NCBI GenBank assembly: GCA_024235215.1
Contig: JACKMU010000004.1
Location: 124,001-188,000, forward strand
Reading direction: 5' to 3'
DNA from: Chromatiaceae bacterium
GTDB lineage: Bacteria; Pseudomonadota; Gammaproteobacteria; Chromatiales; Chromatiaceae
DNA length: 64,000 nucleotides
The notes under the pieces: model-generated
What the model was told of the DNA's origin: nothing
Seen by the model: only the letters and a program-made list of their open reading frames with translations
The model's database searches: none
In this document: positions 51,764-61,482 of the stretch, one piece after another
Layout: every line of letters starts with the position of its first letter
How positions within the stretch are numbered: position 1 is the stretch's first letter
Program-made: the position numbers and the translations under genes

Positions 51764-53059
51764 ATGTCAGAGAAAACAATTACACTCATCAACAATTCAG
51801 ACGGCCGTAAGACAGAACTCCCCCTCTACAAGGGCACTGTCGGTCCGGAAGTAATGGATATTCGCAAGCTTTACAGCGAGATGGGAATATTCACCTTCGA
51901 TCCTGGTTTCGTTGCAACCGGCAGTTGTCGCAGTTCCATCACCTATATTGATGGTGATGCGGGAAAACTCTGGTATCGCGGCTACCCCATCGAGCAGCTG
52001 GCTGAACATGCAAAATTTCTCGAGGTCGCTTATCTGCTGCTGTATGGGGAGTTGCCCTCAGTTGAGGAGTTGGCGAAATTCGAGCACATCATCACCCACC
52101 ATTCGATGCTCAACGAGACCCTTAAAAGCTTTTTTGACGGTTTTCACTACAATGCACATCCAATGGCAGTGATGGTTGGTGTAGTTGGCTCGCTTTCAGC
52201 CTTCTACCATGACTCGCTGGATATCAACAATCCGAGGCACCGCGAGATTTCCGCACACCGAATGATCGCCAAGATGCCGACCATTGCGGCTGCCAGTTAT
52301 AAGCACAATGTTGGCGAGCCTTTAATGTACCCACGCAATGATCTGGACTACTGCGCCAACTTTCTACACATGATGTTTGCCACCCCGTGCGAGGAGTACG
52401 TGCCGGATCCGATGGCAGTGAAGGCGGTCAATCTGCTGTTCATTCTGCATGCCGATCACGAACAGAATGCGAGTACCTCCACCGTCCGTCTCGCAGGCAG
52501 CTCCCAAGCCAACCCATTTGCCTGTCTTGCCTCAGGTATTGCCTCTCTGTGGGGGCCGTCTCACGGTGGCGCCAATGAAGCGGTGCTTGATATGCTGCTC
52601 AAGATCGGTGACGCATCTCAAGTGGATAAATTCATTGCCAAGGCAAAGGATCCTAACGATTCGTTCCGGTTGATGGGATTCGGTCACCGTGTTTATAAGA
52701 ATTACGACCCGCGTGCCACGATTATCCGAAAAGTGTGCCATGAACTTCTGAATTCGATGGCGGATATCGACAACCCGATGTTCGAACTGGCGCTCAAACT
52801 GGAAGAAGTAGCACTGGAAGATGAGTATTTCGTCGAACGGAAACTCTACCCGAATGTCGATTTCTACTCCGGTATCATCTATAAGGCGCTGAATATCCCA
52901 CGCAGTATGTTCACCGTGATGTTTGCCATTGCACGTACGGTCGGCTGGATGGCACATTGGATGGAGATGATGAATGATCCAGATCAGCGTATTGGACGTC
53001 CGCGACAAATCTATACCGGTCACGATCTACGCGACTACATTCCAATAAACGAACGTTAA
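51764..53059 (+). CDS. gltA: Citrate synthase
   Basis: GltA condenses oxaloacetate and acetyl-CoA to start the citric acid cycle. The 431-residue protein shows an N-terminal beta-rich segment (LPLYKGTVGPEVMDIRKL) and the core motifs LWYRGYPIEQLAE, LHADHEQNASTSTVRLAGSS with the active-site His, SLWGPSHGGANEAVL with the second His, and MGFGHRVYKNYDPRA. The catalytic Asp is in DFYSGIIYKALN region near residue 365. Size and N-terminus fit the hexameric, NADH-sensitive gram-negative enzyme. Its stop codon directly abuts the stop of the convergent gene at 53060 with no base between, so the two transcripts must overlap. Confidence 0.97.
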   Translation: MSEKTITLINNSDGRKTELPLYKGTVGPEVMDIRKLYSEMGIFTFDPGFVATGSCRSSITYIDGDAGKLWYRGYPIEQLAEHAKFLEVAYLLLYGELPSVEELAKFEHIITHHSMLNETLKSFFDGFHYNAHPMAVMVGVVGSLSAFYHDSLDINNPRHREISAHRMIAKMPTIAAASYKHNVGEPLMYPRNDLDYCANFLHMMFATPCEEYVPDPMAVKAVNLLFILHADHEQNASTSTVRLAGSSQANPFACLASGIASLWGPSHGGANEAVLDMLLKIGDASQVDKFIAKAKDPNDSFRLMGFGHRVYKNYDPRATIIRKVCHELLNSMADIDNPMFELALKLEEVALEDEYFVERKLYPNVDFYSGIIYKALNIPRSMFTVMFAIARTVGWMAHWMEMMNDPDQRIGRPRQIYTGHDLRDYIPINER

Positions 53060-53662
53060 TCACTCTTCTAGAAGTGCCCTGGCCTGGGAGAGTCCAACTC
53101 CCGGGCCGGGTCTGTCCAAGCACGGATCCAGAGGTGGATTGGCACGATCCTGCGACGACATCAGTATCAGCTGGAAATCTGTCCCTCCAGCCTGAAAGGA
53201 AAAAAGCGGATGATTCTTACTGCTGCCGTCGCAGTGTTTGATCTTGATCTCCGCCTGGGTGAACGGTATTCGCCGTTCCAGTAAAAACAGCAGCAGCTGT
53301 TCCGGTGTATCGGCGAACAGATAGAGCTGTACTGGCGTGTTTTTATGCGCGGTACCATTGAGAACCGCACCGGTCAAGCGCGGAGCGAAGCGGTGCAGCT
53401 GCTGCATTGCTTCTATCGCCTGGCGTCGTAAATAGCGCAGTGTATCGGGCTGGGAATCACTTTTAAACAGCTGCTGATAGGCACGCAATGCGTTGTCTAT
53501 TTCGGCATTGTCTGGAAAACAGCGTTGGTCTCTGCAGCCTAATCGGGTTGCTGCCTTGCGTCGAGCGCTCTGGAAATCGGAACTCTCCTGGTTGGCAAGC
53601 ATTCTTGCCGCTTCCTCGGCGATACGCAGACGGATGACCTGGTGTTTAGAATGGGTCTTCAT
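53060..53662 (-). CDS. Conserved hypothetical protein, nucleotidyltransferase-like
   Basis: A 200-residue protein of a conserved gammaproteobacterial family with no settled name. The N-terminal helical part (VIRLRIAEEAARMLANQ, AARRKAATRLG, NAEIDNALRAYQQLF) is typical of the family. The middle segment RLTGAVLNGTAHKNTPVQLYLFADTPEQLLLFLLE resembles the G-x-D-x nucleotidyltransferase core (Asp in LFAD). No second metal-binding Asp pair is obvious, so activity is uncertain. Its start overlaps the mrcA stop by 17 bp, which suggests translational coupling to PBP1A. Some relatives are annotated, probably wrongly, as cell-wall ligases. Confidence 0.75.
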   Translation of the reverse strand: MKTHSKHQVIRLRIAEEAARMLANQESSDFQSARRKAATRLGCRDQRCFPDNAEIDNALRAYQQLFKSDSQPDTLRYLRRQAIEAMQQLHRFAPRLTGAVLNGTAHKNTPVQLYLFADTPEQLLLFLLERRIPFTQAEIKIKHCDGSSKNHPLFSFQAGGTDFQLILMSSQDRANPPLDPCLDRPGPGVGLSQARALLEE

Positions 53663-56054
53663 CCTTTACCGGTAAGCCATTGGTGCCACCGCTCCTTGTT
53701 GTCCTGCTGAGTCTTTGCTGGTCCATTTCCGGTGCATTGTCGTCCCGGAAGACCTCGAATATGCTCCCCGCCTGGTCGGGTCCGGCACGTTTTCCCGTGT
53801 TTGGGTCGATACGTACGGTAACAATACCCGGGGGCATCACCAGTGGTTTCTCAGCAACACCCTTGAGCGCCTCTTTCATGTAGTCAATCCAGGCGGGCAG
53901 GGCTGCGGTGCCACCGACTTCACCCCGTCCAAGTGGCTTAGCCGAATCGAAACCAACCCAGGCGATCGCAACATTTGAACGGTTGAAACCATTGAACCAG
54001 GCATCTTTCTGATCGTTGGTGGTACCGGTTTTCCCGGCCAGATCGTCGCGACCGAGAACACGTGCTTTGGTTGCGGTACCGCGCCTGATGACATCCTGCA
54101 TCATGGAGTTCATCAGATAGTGGTTCTGGGCCGAGATCACTCTCGGTGCGAAGGTCTCTTCTTTATCATCTCCTTCGCTCGGGTCCGACTCACAGTTTTC
54201 GCAGACCCTTGCCGGGTTCGCACGGTATACCGCAACTCCTTGGTTGTCCTCGATTCTCTCGATCAGGTACTGGCTTATCCGATAGCCGCCATTAGCCAGC
54301 ACGGCATAAGCAGTTGCCATCTGCAGTGGTGTAACAGCAGCACTACCGAGCGCCAGAGAGAGGTTATGGGGAAGCGCATTCGGGTCGAAGCCGAAGTGCT
54401 CTGCGTGGCTGAGAGCGTGGGATATCCCCATCGAACGAAGCAGACGAATGGATACCAGGTTGCGAGACTTGGTCAGCGCGTAACGCAAGCGTGTGGGACC
54501 AAAAAACTCACCGCTATAGTTTTCTGGTCGCCAGGTGCCTTCCAGGCTGGGGTCGTTGAAAACGATCGGTGCGTCGTTTATCAGGCTGGCTGGGGTGAAG
54601 CCAGCTTCCAAAGCGGCCGAATAGATGAAAGCTTTGAAACCCGATCCTGCCTGCCGTTGCGCCTGTGTCACCCGATTGAATTTGCTGTTAAAGAAGTCAT
54701 AACCGCCGATCAATGCGATCAATGCACCGTCGTTGGGATCAAGTGAAACCAATGCTCCCTCTACTGCGGGTATCTGCGCCAGTCGCAGACTCCGCTTTTC
54801 CGCGGTACTTTGATCGAGCACCCGCACCAGGTCACCGATGTTGACGACCTCGTCCGCCCGTTTCGGAGCAGCTCCACGGTAGTCTTCGCTCTTGTATTTT
54901 TGTGCCCACTTCAAGCCTTCCCATTCAATGGTTGCGCGCTGTCCATTTCCCAGGAAAACCTCGATCGAACGCTCTTCCACTTTAGTGACTATGGCGGGCA
55001 GTAGGTCTGCCACCTTTCCGTACTCTTTCAGCAAAAGTTCGAGGTCTCGCTCCTCACTGACCTGAGTCAAATCAAAGTGGGCTTCGGCGCCCCGGTAGCC
55101 GTGGCGTAGGTCGTAGGCTTGAAGCGCGCTTCTGAGAGCGCGATTTGCTGCACTCTGCAGGCGGCTGTCGATCGTGGTGTAAACGGTGAATCCGTCTGTA
55201 TAGGCGTTTTCACCGTAACGCTCGAACAGTTCCGCCCGGACCATCTCGGCAACATAGGGCGCTTCCACCTCGAGGTTGGCAGAATGAATGCGGGCGGTAA
55301 CTGGTGCGCTACTGGCCGACTGGAACTGCTCTTCGGTGATGTAGGAGAGTCGTCTCATCTGCCCAAGCACGTAGTTTCTGCGTTCTAGTGCTCGAGCTGG
55401 ATCAGTCACGGGATTATATGCCGAAGGTGCTTTCGGAAGTCCGGCCACCATGGCCATCTGCGCCAGATCCAGTTCCTCGATCTTCTTGCCGTAATAGACT
55501 TGGGCGGCGGCACCCACGCCGTAGGCGCGGTGCCCAAGATAAATTTTGTTTAAATAGAGTTCGAGGATCTTCTCCTTGCTCAATTCAGACTCAATTTTGA
55601 GCGCAAGCAATATCTCGTTCAGTTTGCGTATATAGGTCTTTTCACGGGACAGAAAGAAATTCCTGGCCACTTGCATGGTGATGGTGCTACCGCCCTGTTT
55701 TTTCTCTCCGGTCAATACAAGCTGAACGATCGCGCGCAGGATTCCCTGATAATCCACCCCGGGGTGTTCAAAGAAGCGGTTGTCCTCGGCCGCCAGGAAA
55801 GCCTGTATCAGCTGTGGTGGTAGCGCTTGGTAGTCGAGCGGTATGCGCCGCTTCTCGCCGAATTCCGCGATCAGCTTGGCATCCCGGGAAAAGACACGCA
55901 GCGGAACCTGGAATTGAACATGCTTCAGATTGTCGATCGATGGTAGTTTCGGGTCCAGATAGAAAAAAGTGACGATAGCCCCCACGACACCGAAAAATCC
56001 GGTTATAAATAGTGCCCAGAATCCTAACTTCAGAATTTTTGTTAACAGCTTCAT
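53646..56054 (-). CDS. mrcA: Penicillin-binding protein 1A (bifunctional peptidoglycan synthase)
   Basis: PBP1A polymerises lipid II and crosslinks peptide stems. The 802-residue class A PBP begins with a single membrane anchor (about residues 8-28). The GT51 glycosyltransferase domain shows AAEDNRFFEHPGVDYQGILRA with the catalytic Glu, then QGGSTITMQVARN. The transpeptidase domain has the active-site Ser in GSGFKAFIYSAALE (SxxK), SRN (SxN) and KTGTTNDQKDAWF (KTG). The linker includes an OB-like insert, which separates PBP1A from PBP1B. It is divergent from pilM, the classical gammaproteobacterial pair. The ATG at 56054 is used; a GTG at 56066 is an alternative. Confidence 0.96.
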   Translation of the reverse strand: MKLLTKILKLGFWALFITGFFGVVGAIVTFFYLDPKLPSIDNLKHVQFQVPLRVFSRDAKLIAEFGEKRRIPLDYQALPPQLIQAFLAAEDNRFFEHPGVDYQGILRAIVQLVLTGEKKQGGSTITMQVARNFFLSREKTYIRKLNEILLALKIESELSKEKILELYLNKIYLGHRAYGVGAAAQVYYGKKIEELDLAQMAMVAGLPKAPSAYNPVTDPARALERRNYVLGQMRRLSYITEEQFQSASSAPVTARIHSANLEVEAPYVAEMVRAELFERYGENAYTDGFTVYTTIDSRLQSAANRALRSALQAYDLRHGYRGAEAHFDLTQVSEERDLELLLKEYGKVADLLPAIVTKVEERSIEVFLGNGQRATIEWEGLKWAQKYKSEDYRGAAPKRADEVVNIGDLVRVLDQSTAEKRSLRLAQIPAVEGALVSLDPNDGALIALIGGYDFFNSKFNRVTQAQRQAGSGFKAFIYSAALEAGFTPASLINDAPIVFNDPSLEGTWRPENYSGEFFGPTRLRYALTKSRNLVSIRLLRSMGISHALSHAEHFGFDPNALPHNLSLALGSAAVTPLQMATAYAVLANGGYRISQYLIERIEDNQGVAVYRANPARVCENCESDPSEGDDKEETFAPRVISAQNHYLMNSMMQDVIRRGTATKARVLGRDDLAGKTGTTNDQKDAWFNGFNRSNVAIAWVGFDSAKPLGRGEVGGTAALPAWIDYMKEALKGVAEKPLVMPPGIVTVRIDPNTGKRAGPDQAGSIFEVFRDDNAPEMDQQRLSRTTRSGGTNGLPVKDEDPF

Positions 56055-56266
56055 GGACCAGTTCACGTTATCGGGGCGAACCCCCCGCTTAATATTGGAT
56101 TGAACATGTCGCTATACTATCAAAATCTGTATCCTTTAATAGCTTTGATTAATTGGCACTTCACATGAATTTCATTTGCTGCTATATAGTTATGTGTTTT
56201 AATTAAAGAAAAGCTTTTAGTTTTGGGACGAACACGATCTCGTTCAATGTAATTCAAGGAAGCAAG

Positions 56267-57340
56267 ATGTTCCCATTTCGCTCCAAGAAGCAGGCCATGC
56301 TCGGCTTGGATATCAGCACAACTGCGGTCAAGCTGCTCGAATTGAGTCGCTCCAGCAGTCGTAACGGTATGCGTTATCAAGTAGAGGCCTATGCTGTGGA
56401 GCCGCTGCAGGCGAATGCCGTGGTGGAAAAGAATATCGCGGATGTCGAAGCTGTTGGCCAGGCGATAAAAAATGTTGTCAAACGTGCGGGTACCAATACC
56501 AAGCAGGCAGTGGTAGCCGTTTCTGGATCTGCGGTTATCACCAAAACAATCACCATGCCAGCTTCGCTCTCGGATAAAGAGATGGAAAATCAGATCCAAT
56601 TGGAGGCGGACCAGTACATCCCCTATCCACTGGAGGAGGTGAATCTCGACTTCGAGGTGTTGGGCGTATCTGAAAAGAATCCGGAAATGGTCGATGTGCT
56701 GCTGGCTGCGTCACGCAGCGAAAACGTCGATGATCGCGTTGCTGCCCTGGAGATGGCGGGATTGACCGCTGCCGTGGTGGACGTCGAAGCCTATGCGATG
56801 GAAAACGCCTTTTCCCAGATCGTCGATCAGTTACCCGAAGGGAGCGAAGAGCTAACCATCGCGATTGCCGATATCGGAGCCACCATTACCACATTAAACG
56901 TACTGCATGCAGGTAAGATCATCTACACAAGGGAACAGAACTTCGGCGGCAAACAGCTGACCGAGGAGATACAGCGTCGCTACGGTCTGTCGCATTCAGA
57001 AGCGGGAATGGCTAAACGGCAGGGTGGATTACCCGATAACTACGGACCTGATGTGCTGGAACCGTTCAAGGAGGCGATGGCGCAGCAGGTAAGTCGTTCG
57101 TTGCAGTTTTTCTTCTCTTCAAGTGCGTACAACAGTGTGGATGTAATCGTTCTGGCAGGGGGGTGCTCCTCCATTCCCGGGGTGGATAAACTGTTGGAGC
57201 AGCGCATGGGGACACCAGCGATAATAGCCAATCCTTTCGCCAACATGTCGGTTTCCTCAAACGTGAAACCGCAGAGCTTGAACAATGATGCGCCAGCACT
57301 GATGATCGCCTGCGGGCTGGCTCTGAGGAGTTTTGATTAG
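56267..57340 (+). CDS. pilM: Type IV pilus assembly protein PilM
   Basis: PilM is the cytoplasmic actin-like ATP-binding component of the pilus alignment complex. The 357-residue protein begins FPFRSKKQAMLGLDISTTAVKLLEL (phosphate-1 motif). Later are IAIADIGATITTLNVLHAGKIIYTREQNFGGKQLTEEI (phosphate-2 motif) and VIVLAGGCSSIPGVDKLLEQ (adenosine motif). PilM binds the PilN N-terminal tail. A GGAAGCAAG site precedes the ATG. It starts the pilMNOPQ operon and is separated from divergent mrcA by 212 bp containing the promoters. Confidence 0.96.
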   Translation: MFPFRSKKQAMLGLDISTTAVKLLELSRSSSRNGMRYQVEAYAVEPLQANAVVEKNIADVEAVGQAIKNVVKRAGTNTKQAVVAVSGSAVITKTITMPASLSDKEMENQIQLEADQYIPYPLEEVNLDFEVLGVSEKNPEMVDVLLAASRSENVDDRVAALEMAGLTAAVVDVEAYAMENAFSQIVDQLPEGSEELTIAIADIGATITTLNVLHAGKIIYTREQNFGGKQLTEEIQRRYGLSHSEAGMAKRQGGLPDNYGPDVLEPFKEAMAQQVSRSLQFFFSSSAYNSVDVIVLAGGCSSIPGVDKLLEQRMGTPAIIANPFANMSVSSNVKPQSLNNDAPALMIACGLALRSFD

Positions 57341-57441
57341 TGTACTCCGTCATCGATATTGCAAAGATTACCGGCACCCTGGTTGAAGGCTCACCTCGAT
57401 GACATCAGACTGCCAAACCAACGCAATGAGTGTGAATTCAG

Positions 57442-58026
57442 ATGGCTCGCATTAATCTTCTTCCATGGCGAGAGTCGCTGCGCAAGAAGCGGCAGCGGGA
57501 TTTTGGTATAGCAACGGGTATCGCGCTGTTGGCGGTAGCCGCTGCTGCGGCTGGCACCCACTTCTATATCGACGACCTGATACGCTACCAGAAAAAACGT
57601 AACAATCTTCTGGAGAAAGAGATAGCCGCAATGGATCTCAAGATCAAGTCGATACAGGCGTTGGAAAAGACCAAAGCAAAACTGCTCGCACGGATGGATG
57701 TGATCCAGCAGTTACAGGGAAGCCGGCCGCAGGTGGTTCATCTTTTCGATGAACTGGTTAAGACCATTCCTGATGGGACCCTTCTGCAGACTTTGACCCA
57801 GAAAGGAGCGAATCTGACTCTGATCGGCAAGGCGCAATCGAACGCCCGGGTTTCGTCGTACATGCGCAACATAGAGTCCTCAGCGTGGCTGGCAAAGCCA
57901 AATCTCCAGGTGATCACCAACAAGAGCAAGTCAGGCGGAATGAGTGATTTTACTCTGGCGGCTCGGCAGATATCCCCGGTCGAAGAGAGGGGAGGCAAAA
58001 GCCGTAAAGGGAAGGGTAAGAAATGA
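57442..58026 (+). CDS. pilN: Type IV pilus assembly protein PilN
   Basis: PilN is a bitopic inner-membrane protein of the alignment complex. The N-terminus RINLLPWRE is the conserved tail that docks in PilM. One transmembrane helix follows (GIATGIALLAVAAAAAGTHFYI), then a periplasmic coiled coil (about residues 45-90) and a ferredoxin-like domain (TIPDGTLLQTLTQKGANLTLIGKAQSNARVSSYMRNIE). The C-terminal tail is Lys- and Gly-rich. pilO starts within its stop codon (ATGA overlap). The 101-bp gap after pilM has no obvious gene. Confidence 0.95.
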   Translation: MARINLLPWRESLRKKRQRDFGIATGIALLAVAAAAAGTHFYIDDLIRYQKKRNNLLEKEIAAMDLKIKSIQALEKTKAKLLARMDVIQQLQGSRPQVVHLFDELVKTIPDGTLLQTLTQKGANLTLIGKAQSNARVSSYMRNIESSAWLAKPNLQVITNKSKSGGMSDFTLAARQISPVEERGGKSRKGKGKK

Positions 58027-58610
58027 ATCTGCAGGAGCTCAACGAACTCGACCTTAACAATATCGGTGATTGGCCCGGCCTGTTGAAGGGTATTTTGGTA
58101 TTGATACTTTGCGTTGGAATTGGTGTAGGTTGGTACTATTTCGATACCGAGGATCAGCTGGCACAGTTAAAACGAGTAGAGCGGCAAGAGCAGGAACTGC
58201 GCAATACATTCGAGAAAAAACAGGCCAAAGCGGTCAACCTGGAGAAGTATGAAAAGCAACTCGAGGAGATGAAGCAATCATTTGGGGCGATGCTGCGTCA
58301 GTTACCTGACAAGACTGAAGTGGCGGAACTGTTGGTTGATGTCTCCCAGACCGGGCTGGCCTCCGGGCTTGAATTTGAACTGTTCGACCCTCTGGGAGAG
58401 AACCGCAAAGAGTTTTATGCGGAGTTGCCTATAAAAATAAAGGTGTTGGGCAACTATCATCAGTTTGGCAATTTCATCAGTGGCTTGGCCACCTTACCTC
58501 GAATTGTGACAATACACGATATCGAGATCACTCAGGGCAAGGATAAGCGGCTGCAAATGGAAGCGGTTGCCAAGACCTATCGCTATCTTGATGAGGAGAG
58601 TGGGCGATGA
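58023..58610 (+). CDS. pilO: Type IV pilus assembly protein PilO
   Basis: PilO forms a heterodimer with PilN in the periplasm. The 195-residue protein has a single transmembrane helix (LLKGILVLILCVGIGVGWYYF), a coiled coil (about residues 45-90, ending MKQSFGAMLRQLP) and the PilO domain with DKTEVAELLVDVSQTGLASGLEFELF and a core of ELPIKIKVLGNYHQFGNFISGLA. The N-terminus NLQELNELDLNNIGDWP is characteristic of the gammaproteobacterial form. It overlaps pilN and pilP by 4 bp at each end, so translation is coupled. Confidence 0.96.
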   Translation: MNLQELNELDLNNIGDWPGLLKGILVLILCVGIGVGWYYFDTEDQLAQLKRVERQEQELRNTFEKKQAKAVNLEKYEKQLEEMKQSFGAMLRQLPDKTEVAELLVDVSQTGLASGLEFELFDPLGENRKEFYAELPIKIKVLGNYHQFGNFISGLATLPRIVTIHDIEITQGKDKRLQMEAVAKTYRYLDEESGR

Positions 58611-59143
58611 AGCACGGACCGAGCAGGGGTGGAGCGGTGTTGTCGCTGCTCCTTTGCGCCGGCGTGATCGGTGGCTGCAGCAACCGGGATATGCGCGACT
58701 TGAACCGATATGTGGATGAGGTGAAGTCGCGTAAACAGGGAGAGATCGAGCCGCTTCCGGAGATCAAACAGATAGAGACCTTCGCTTACAGAGCAGATGA
58801 CCGGCGCAGTCCGTTCGAGCCGACTGAACAGGAGCGTGCCGACGATCAGGTGCAGCAACAGAACGGATTGGCACCGGATCCCAACCGGCGTAAAGAGGAG
58901 CTGGAGAGTTACTCGCTGGACTCCTTGCGCATGGTCGGAACGCTCAAGAGAGAAGAGACGATATGGGCGCTTGTGCGGACCCAGGATAAAACTATCTACC
59001 GGGTAAAAGCAGGCAATTACATGGGACAGAATCATGGACAGATCACCCATATCGATGAAAACGATATCGAGTTAACCGAAATAGTACCGAATGGACAGGG
59101 AGGCTACCGGGAGCGCCAAGCCTCGTTGGCCTTGAAAGAATAG
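58607..59143 (+). CDS. pilP: Type IV pilus lipoprotein PilP
   Basis: PilP links the inner-membrane PilNO complex to the secretin PilQ. The 178-residue protein has a lipoprotein signal with lipobox IGGC (Cys near residue 24). A disordered linker follows (VDEVKSRKQGEIEPLPEIKQIETFAYRADDRRSPFE). The C-terminal beta-sandwich has LDSLRMVGTLKREETIWALVRTQDKTIYRVKAGNYMGQNHGQIT, the family core. The start overlaps the pilO stop by 4 bp, and pilQ follows after 16 bp. Confidence 0.96.
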   Translation: MKHGPSRGGAVLSLLLCAGVIGGCSNRDMRDLNRYVDEVKSRKQGEIEPLPEIKQIETFAYRADDRRSPFEPTEQERADDQVQQQNGLAPDPNRRKEELESYSLDSLRMVGTLKREETIWALVRTQDKTIYRVKAGNYMGQNHGQITHIDENDIELTEIVPNGQGGYRERQASLALKE

Positions 59144-59159
59144 CATCAGGGGTAGAGCG

Positions 59160-61325
59160 ATGATGGACAAGCCGTTGGCATCCAGTCAAAGAGGAGAGAG
59201 CGTGCGTCGCGCTCTACAGAACCGATATGGTCTGTCCAGGAGAGGCCAGTTCGTCCTCCTTTCACTGCTAATCTGGTTTACACCACTCCAGGCAGCAGAC
59301 AACGTACTAAAGCATATCGATTTCTCCGCACTCCCGGGAAGCAGTGTACAGATCATCCTGACGGCGGAGCGGACAATCACGACACAGCCAAAAGTGTTCA
59401 CTACCGATAATCCACCCCGTATCGTGTTGGATCTCTTCGGTATGACCAGTGGCCTGGAGAACAAGACTCAGCCGATCGGTGTAGGCATGGCGCGTAGCGT
59501 CACGGCGGTCGAGGCGGAAGGACGGACGCGGGTGGTAGTCAATCTGATCAAACAGATTGGCAATAATATCGAGGTTGATGAGAACCGAGTCATCGTTACT
59601 ATCGTGGGATCGAGCGAGCCTGCTGTCAGTACCGCTCCGATAGCGACAGTGGCACCCACCTCGTTGCAGCCAGCGCGTGTCGTCAGGGAGAGCGGCAGCC
59701 AGATAGCCGGTGTCGATTTTCGCCGTGGCAATCTGGGCGAAGGTCAGGTTATCTTGCAGCTCAGCGATCCGAAAGCGGTAATCGATATGCGGCAGGAGGG
59801 GAGCCGCGTGGTGCTCGACGTTCTCAAGACTCAGCTACCGGATCAGTATGCCCGCAAGTACGACGTCAGTGATTTTGCCACTCCTGTAAAAATGGTCGAG
59901 GTCTCCGCACGAGGGCAGAATACCCATGTGGAGATCCAGACTGCGGGTGAGTATGAACACCTGGCATTTCAGGCAGACGGGCTGCTCACGGTGGAGTTCC
60001 GACCCCTGACCAAGCGGGAGAAAGAGGAGATAGAGCGTAAGCGTGATGTTTTCACCGGAGAACGGTTGTCGCTCAACTTTCAGGACATCCCGGTACGCTC
60101 TGTACTGCAGTTGCTCGCCGATTTCACCGACCTCAATCTGGTGACCAGCGACAATGTCCAAGGGCAGATCACACTGCGCCTGCAGAATGTTCCGTGGGAC
60201 CAGGCGTTGGATATCATCCTCAAGGCGCGAGGCCTCTCCATGCGGCAGAACGGAAACGTGATCATGGTGGCTCCCACCCAGGAGATCAACCAGCGCGAGC
60301 AACTGGAACTTGAGGCGATGAAGCAGGTCGAGGAGCTGGCACCGCTACAGTTCGAGTATATCCAGTTGAATTACGCCAATGCCGGGGCGATCAAGAGCTT
60401 ATTGAAAGATAAGGATAATGAGCTACTTACTCCCGGACGAGGCAGCGTCACCGTGGATAAGCGGACCAACACATTGCTGCTCAAGGACACGGCATCCAAA
60501 CTGGAGAGTCTGCGTCAGGTGATTCAGCGGCTGGACGTGCCGGTGCGGCAGGTGATGATCGACTCGCGGGTGGTCATCGCCGAGAGTAATTTCTCCAAGG
60601 AACTGGGTGTACGCTTCGGCTTCAATCGGAGCTTTTCTTCAGGGGACACGTTTTTCACCTTGGCGGGTGCACAGACAGGCCATATCAGAGATACTGATGT
60701 TATCGCACCAGGGATCTCCGTAGATACACGGGAGAATCTCATGGTCAATCTGCCTGCACCGGGTGCTACCAGTGGTGCCAATCTGCTGATCGGTAAGGTT
60801 GGCTCCTTCCTGTTGCAACTGGAGCTGTCGGCTATGCAGCAGGAAGGTCGGGGTGAGATCGTCTCCAATCCCCGGGTGGTCACTTCTGACAACGAGACTG
60901 CGATCATCAAACAGGGATCGCAGATTCCCTACTCGACAGTCAGTCAGGACGGCACCAACACTGTGTTCAAGGATGCTGTACTGAAGCTGGAGGTGACACC
61001 AAACATTACTCCCGATGACCGTGTCATCATGAAACTGAGCATCTCCCGCGACAACCCGAGTACATCGGTGGCAGCCGCCGACGGCACCCGGGGTATCGAT
61101 ACCCGCTCGATAGACACGACGGTGCTGGTGGATAATGGTGAGACTGTGGTGCTGGGTGGGGTGTTTGAGCGGACGCTCGCAAATACCACGAACAAAGTAC
61201 CATTTCTCGGCGATTTGCCTGTTTTAGGTCTCTTTTTCCGTTCCAAGTTACATCAGGACGACAACAGGGAGCTGCTGATTTTTGTCACCCCGAAGATTTT
61301 GAAAGAGAGCCTGTCTGTCCGGTAG
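59160..61325 (+). CDS. pilQ: Type IV pilus secretin PilQ
   Basis: PilQ forms the outer-membrane channel for the pilus. The 721-residue precursor starts at one of two adjacent ATGs (59160 or 59163) and carries a long signal peptide (hydrophobic part FVLLSLLIWFTPLQAA near residue 40). Two AMIN domains follow (about residues 50-290), which bind peptidoglycan; then the N0/STN domain (RLSLNFQDIPVRSVLQLLADFTDLNLV), the N1 domain (IQLNYANAGAIKSLLKD), and the secretin domain with VVTSDNETAIIKQGSQIPY and VVLGGVFERTLANTTNKVPFLGDLPVLG. Overall length is normal. It is the last pil gene; aroK follows after 157 bp. Confidence 0.96.
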   Translation: MMDKPLASSQRGESVRRALQNRYGLSRRGQFVLLSLLIWFTPLQAADNVLKHIDFSALPGSSVQIILTAERTITTQPKVFTTDNPPRIVLDLFGMTSGLENKTQPIGVGMARSVTAVEAEGRTRVVVNLIKQIGNNIEVDENRVIVTIVGSSEPAVSTAPIATVAPTSLQPARVVRESGSQIAGVDFRRGNLGEGQVILQLSDPKAVIDMRQEGSRVVLDVLKTQLPDQYARKYDVSDFATPVKMVEVSARGQNTHVEIQTAGEYEHLAFQADGLLTVEFRPLTKREKEEIERKRDVFTGERLSLNFQDIPVRSVLQLLADFTDLNLVTSDNVQGQITLRLQNVPWDQALDIILKARGLSMRQNGNVIMVAPTQEINQREQLELEAMKQVEELAPLQFEYIQLNYANAGAIKSLLKDKDNELLTPGRGSVTVDKRTNTLLLKDTASKLESLRQVIQRLDVPVRQVMIDSRVVIAESNFSKELGVRFGFNRSFSSGDTFFTLAGAQTGHIRDTDVIAPGISVDTRENLMVNLPAPGATSGANLLIGKVGSFLLQLELSAMQQEGRGEIVSNPRVVTSDNETAIIKQGSQIPYSTVSQDGTNTVFKDAVLKLEVTPNITPDDRVIMKLSISRDNPSTSVAAADGTRGIDTRSIDTTVLVDNGETVVLGGVFERTLANTTNKVPFLGDLPVLGLFFRSKLHQDDNRELLIFVTPKILKESLSVR

Positions 61326-61482
61326 AATAGCCTTTTGTCAACTACGGCAGGGACAAAGGTGTTTTCCAGGGGGAACGGTTCACGTTGACTGCGCGGGGTT
61401 GTGCCAATTGCCCGTGGTCACGGTGTGCTACCCAGCCTTTTAACACGAGACGGGTCAGCGGTAGTGGTAATCCGGCGAATCT

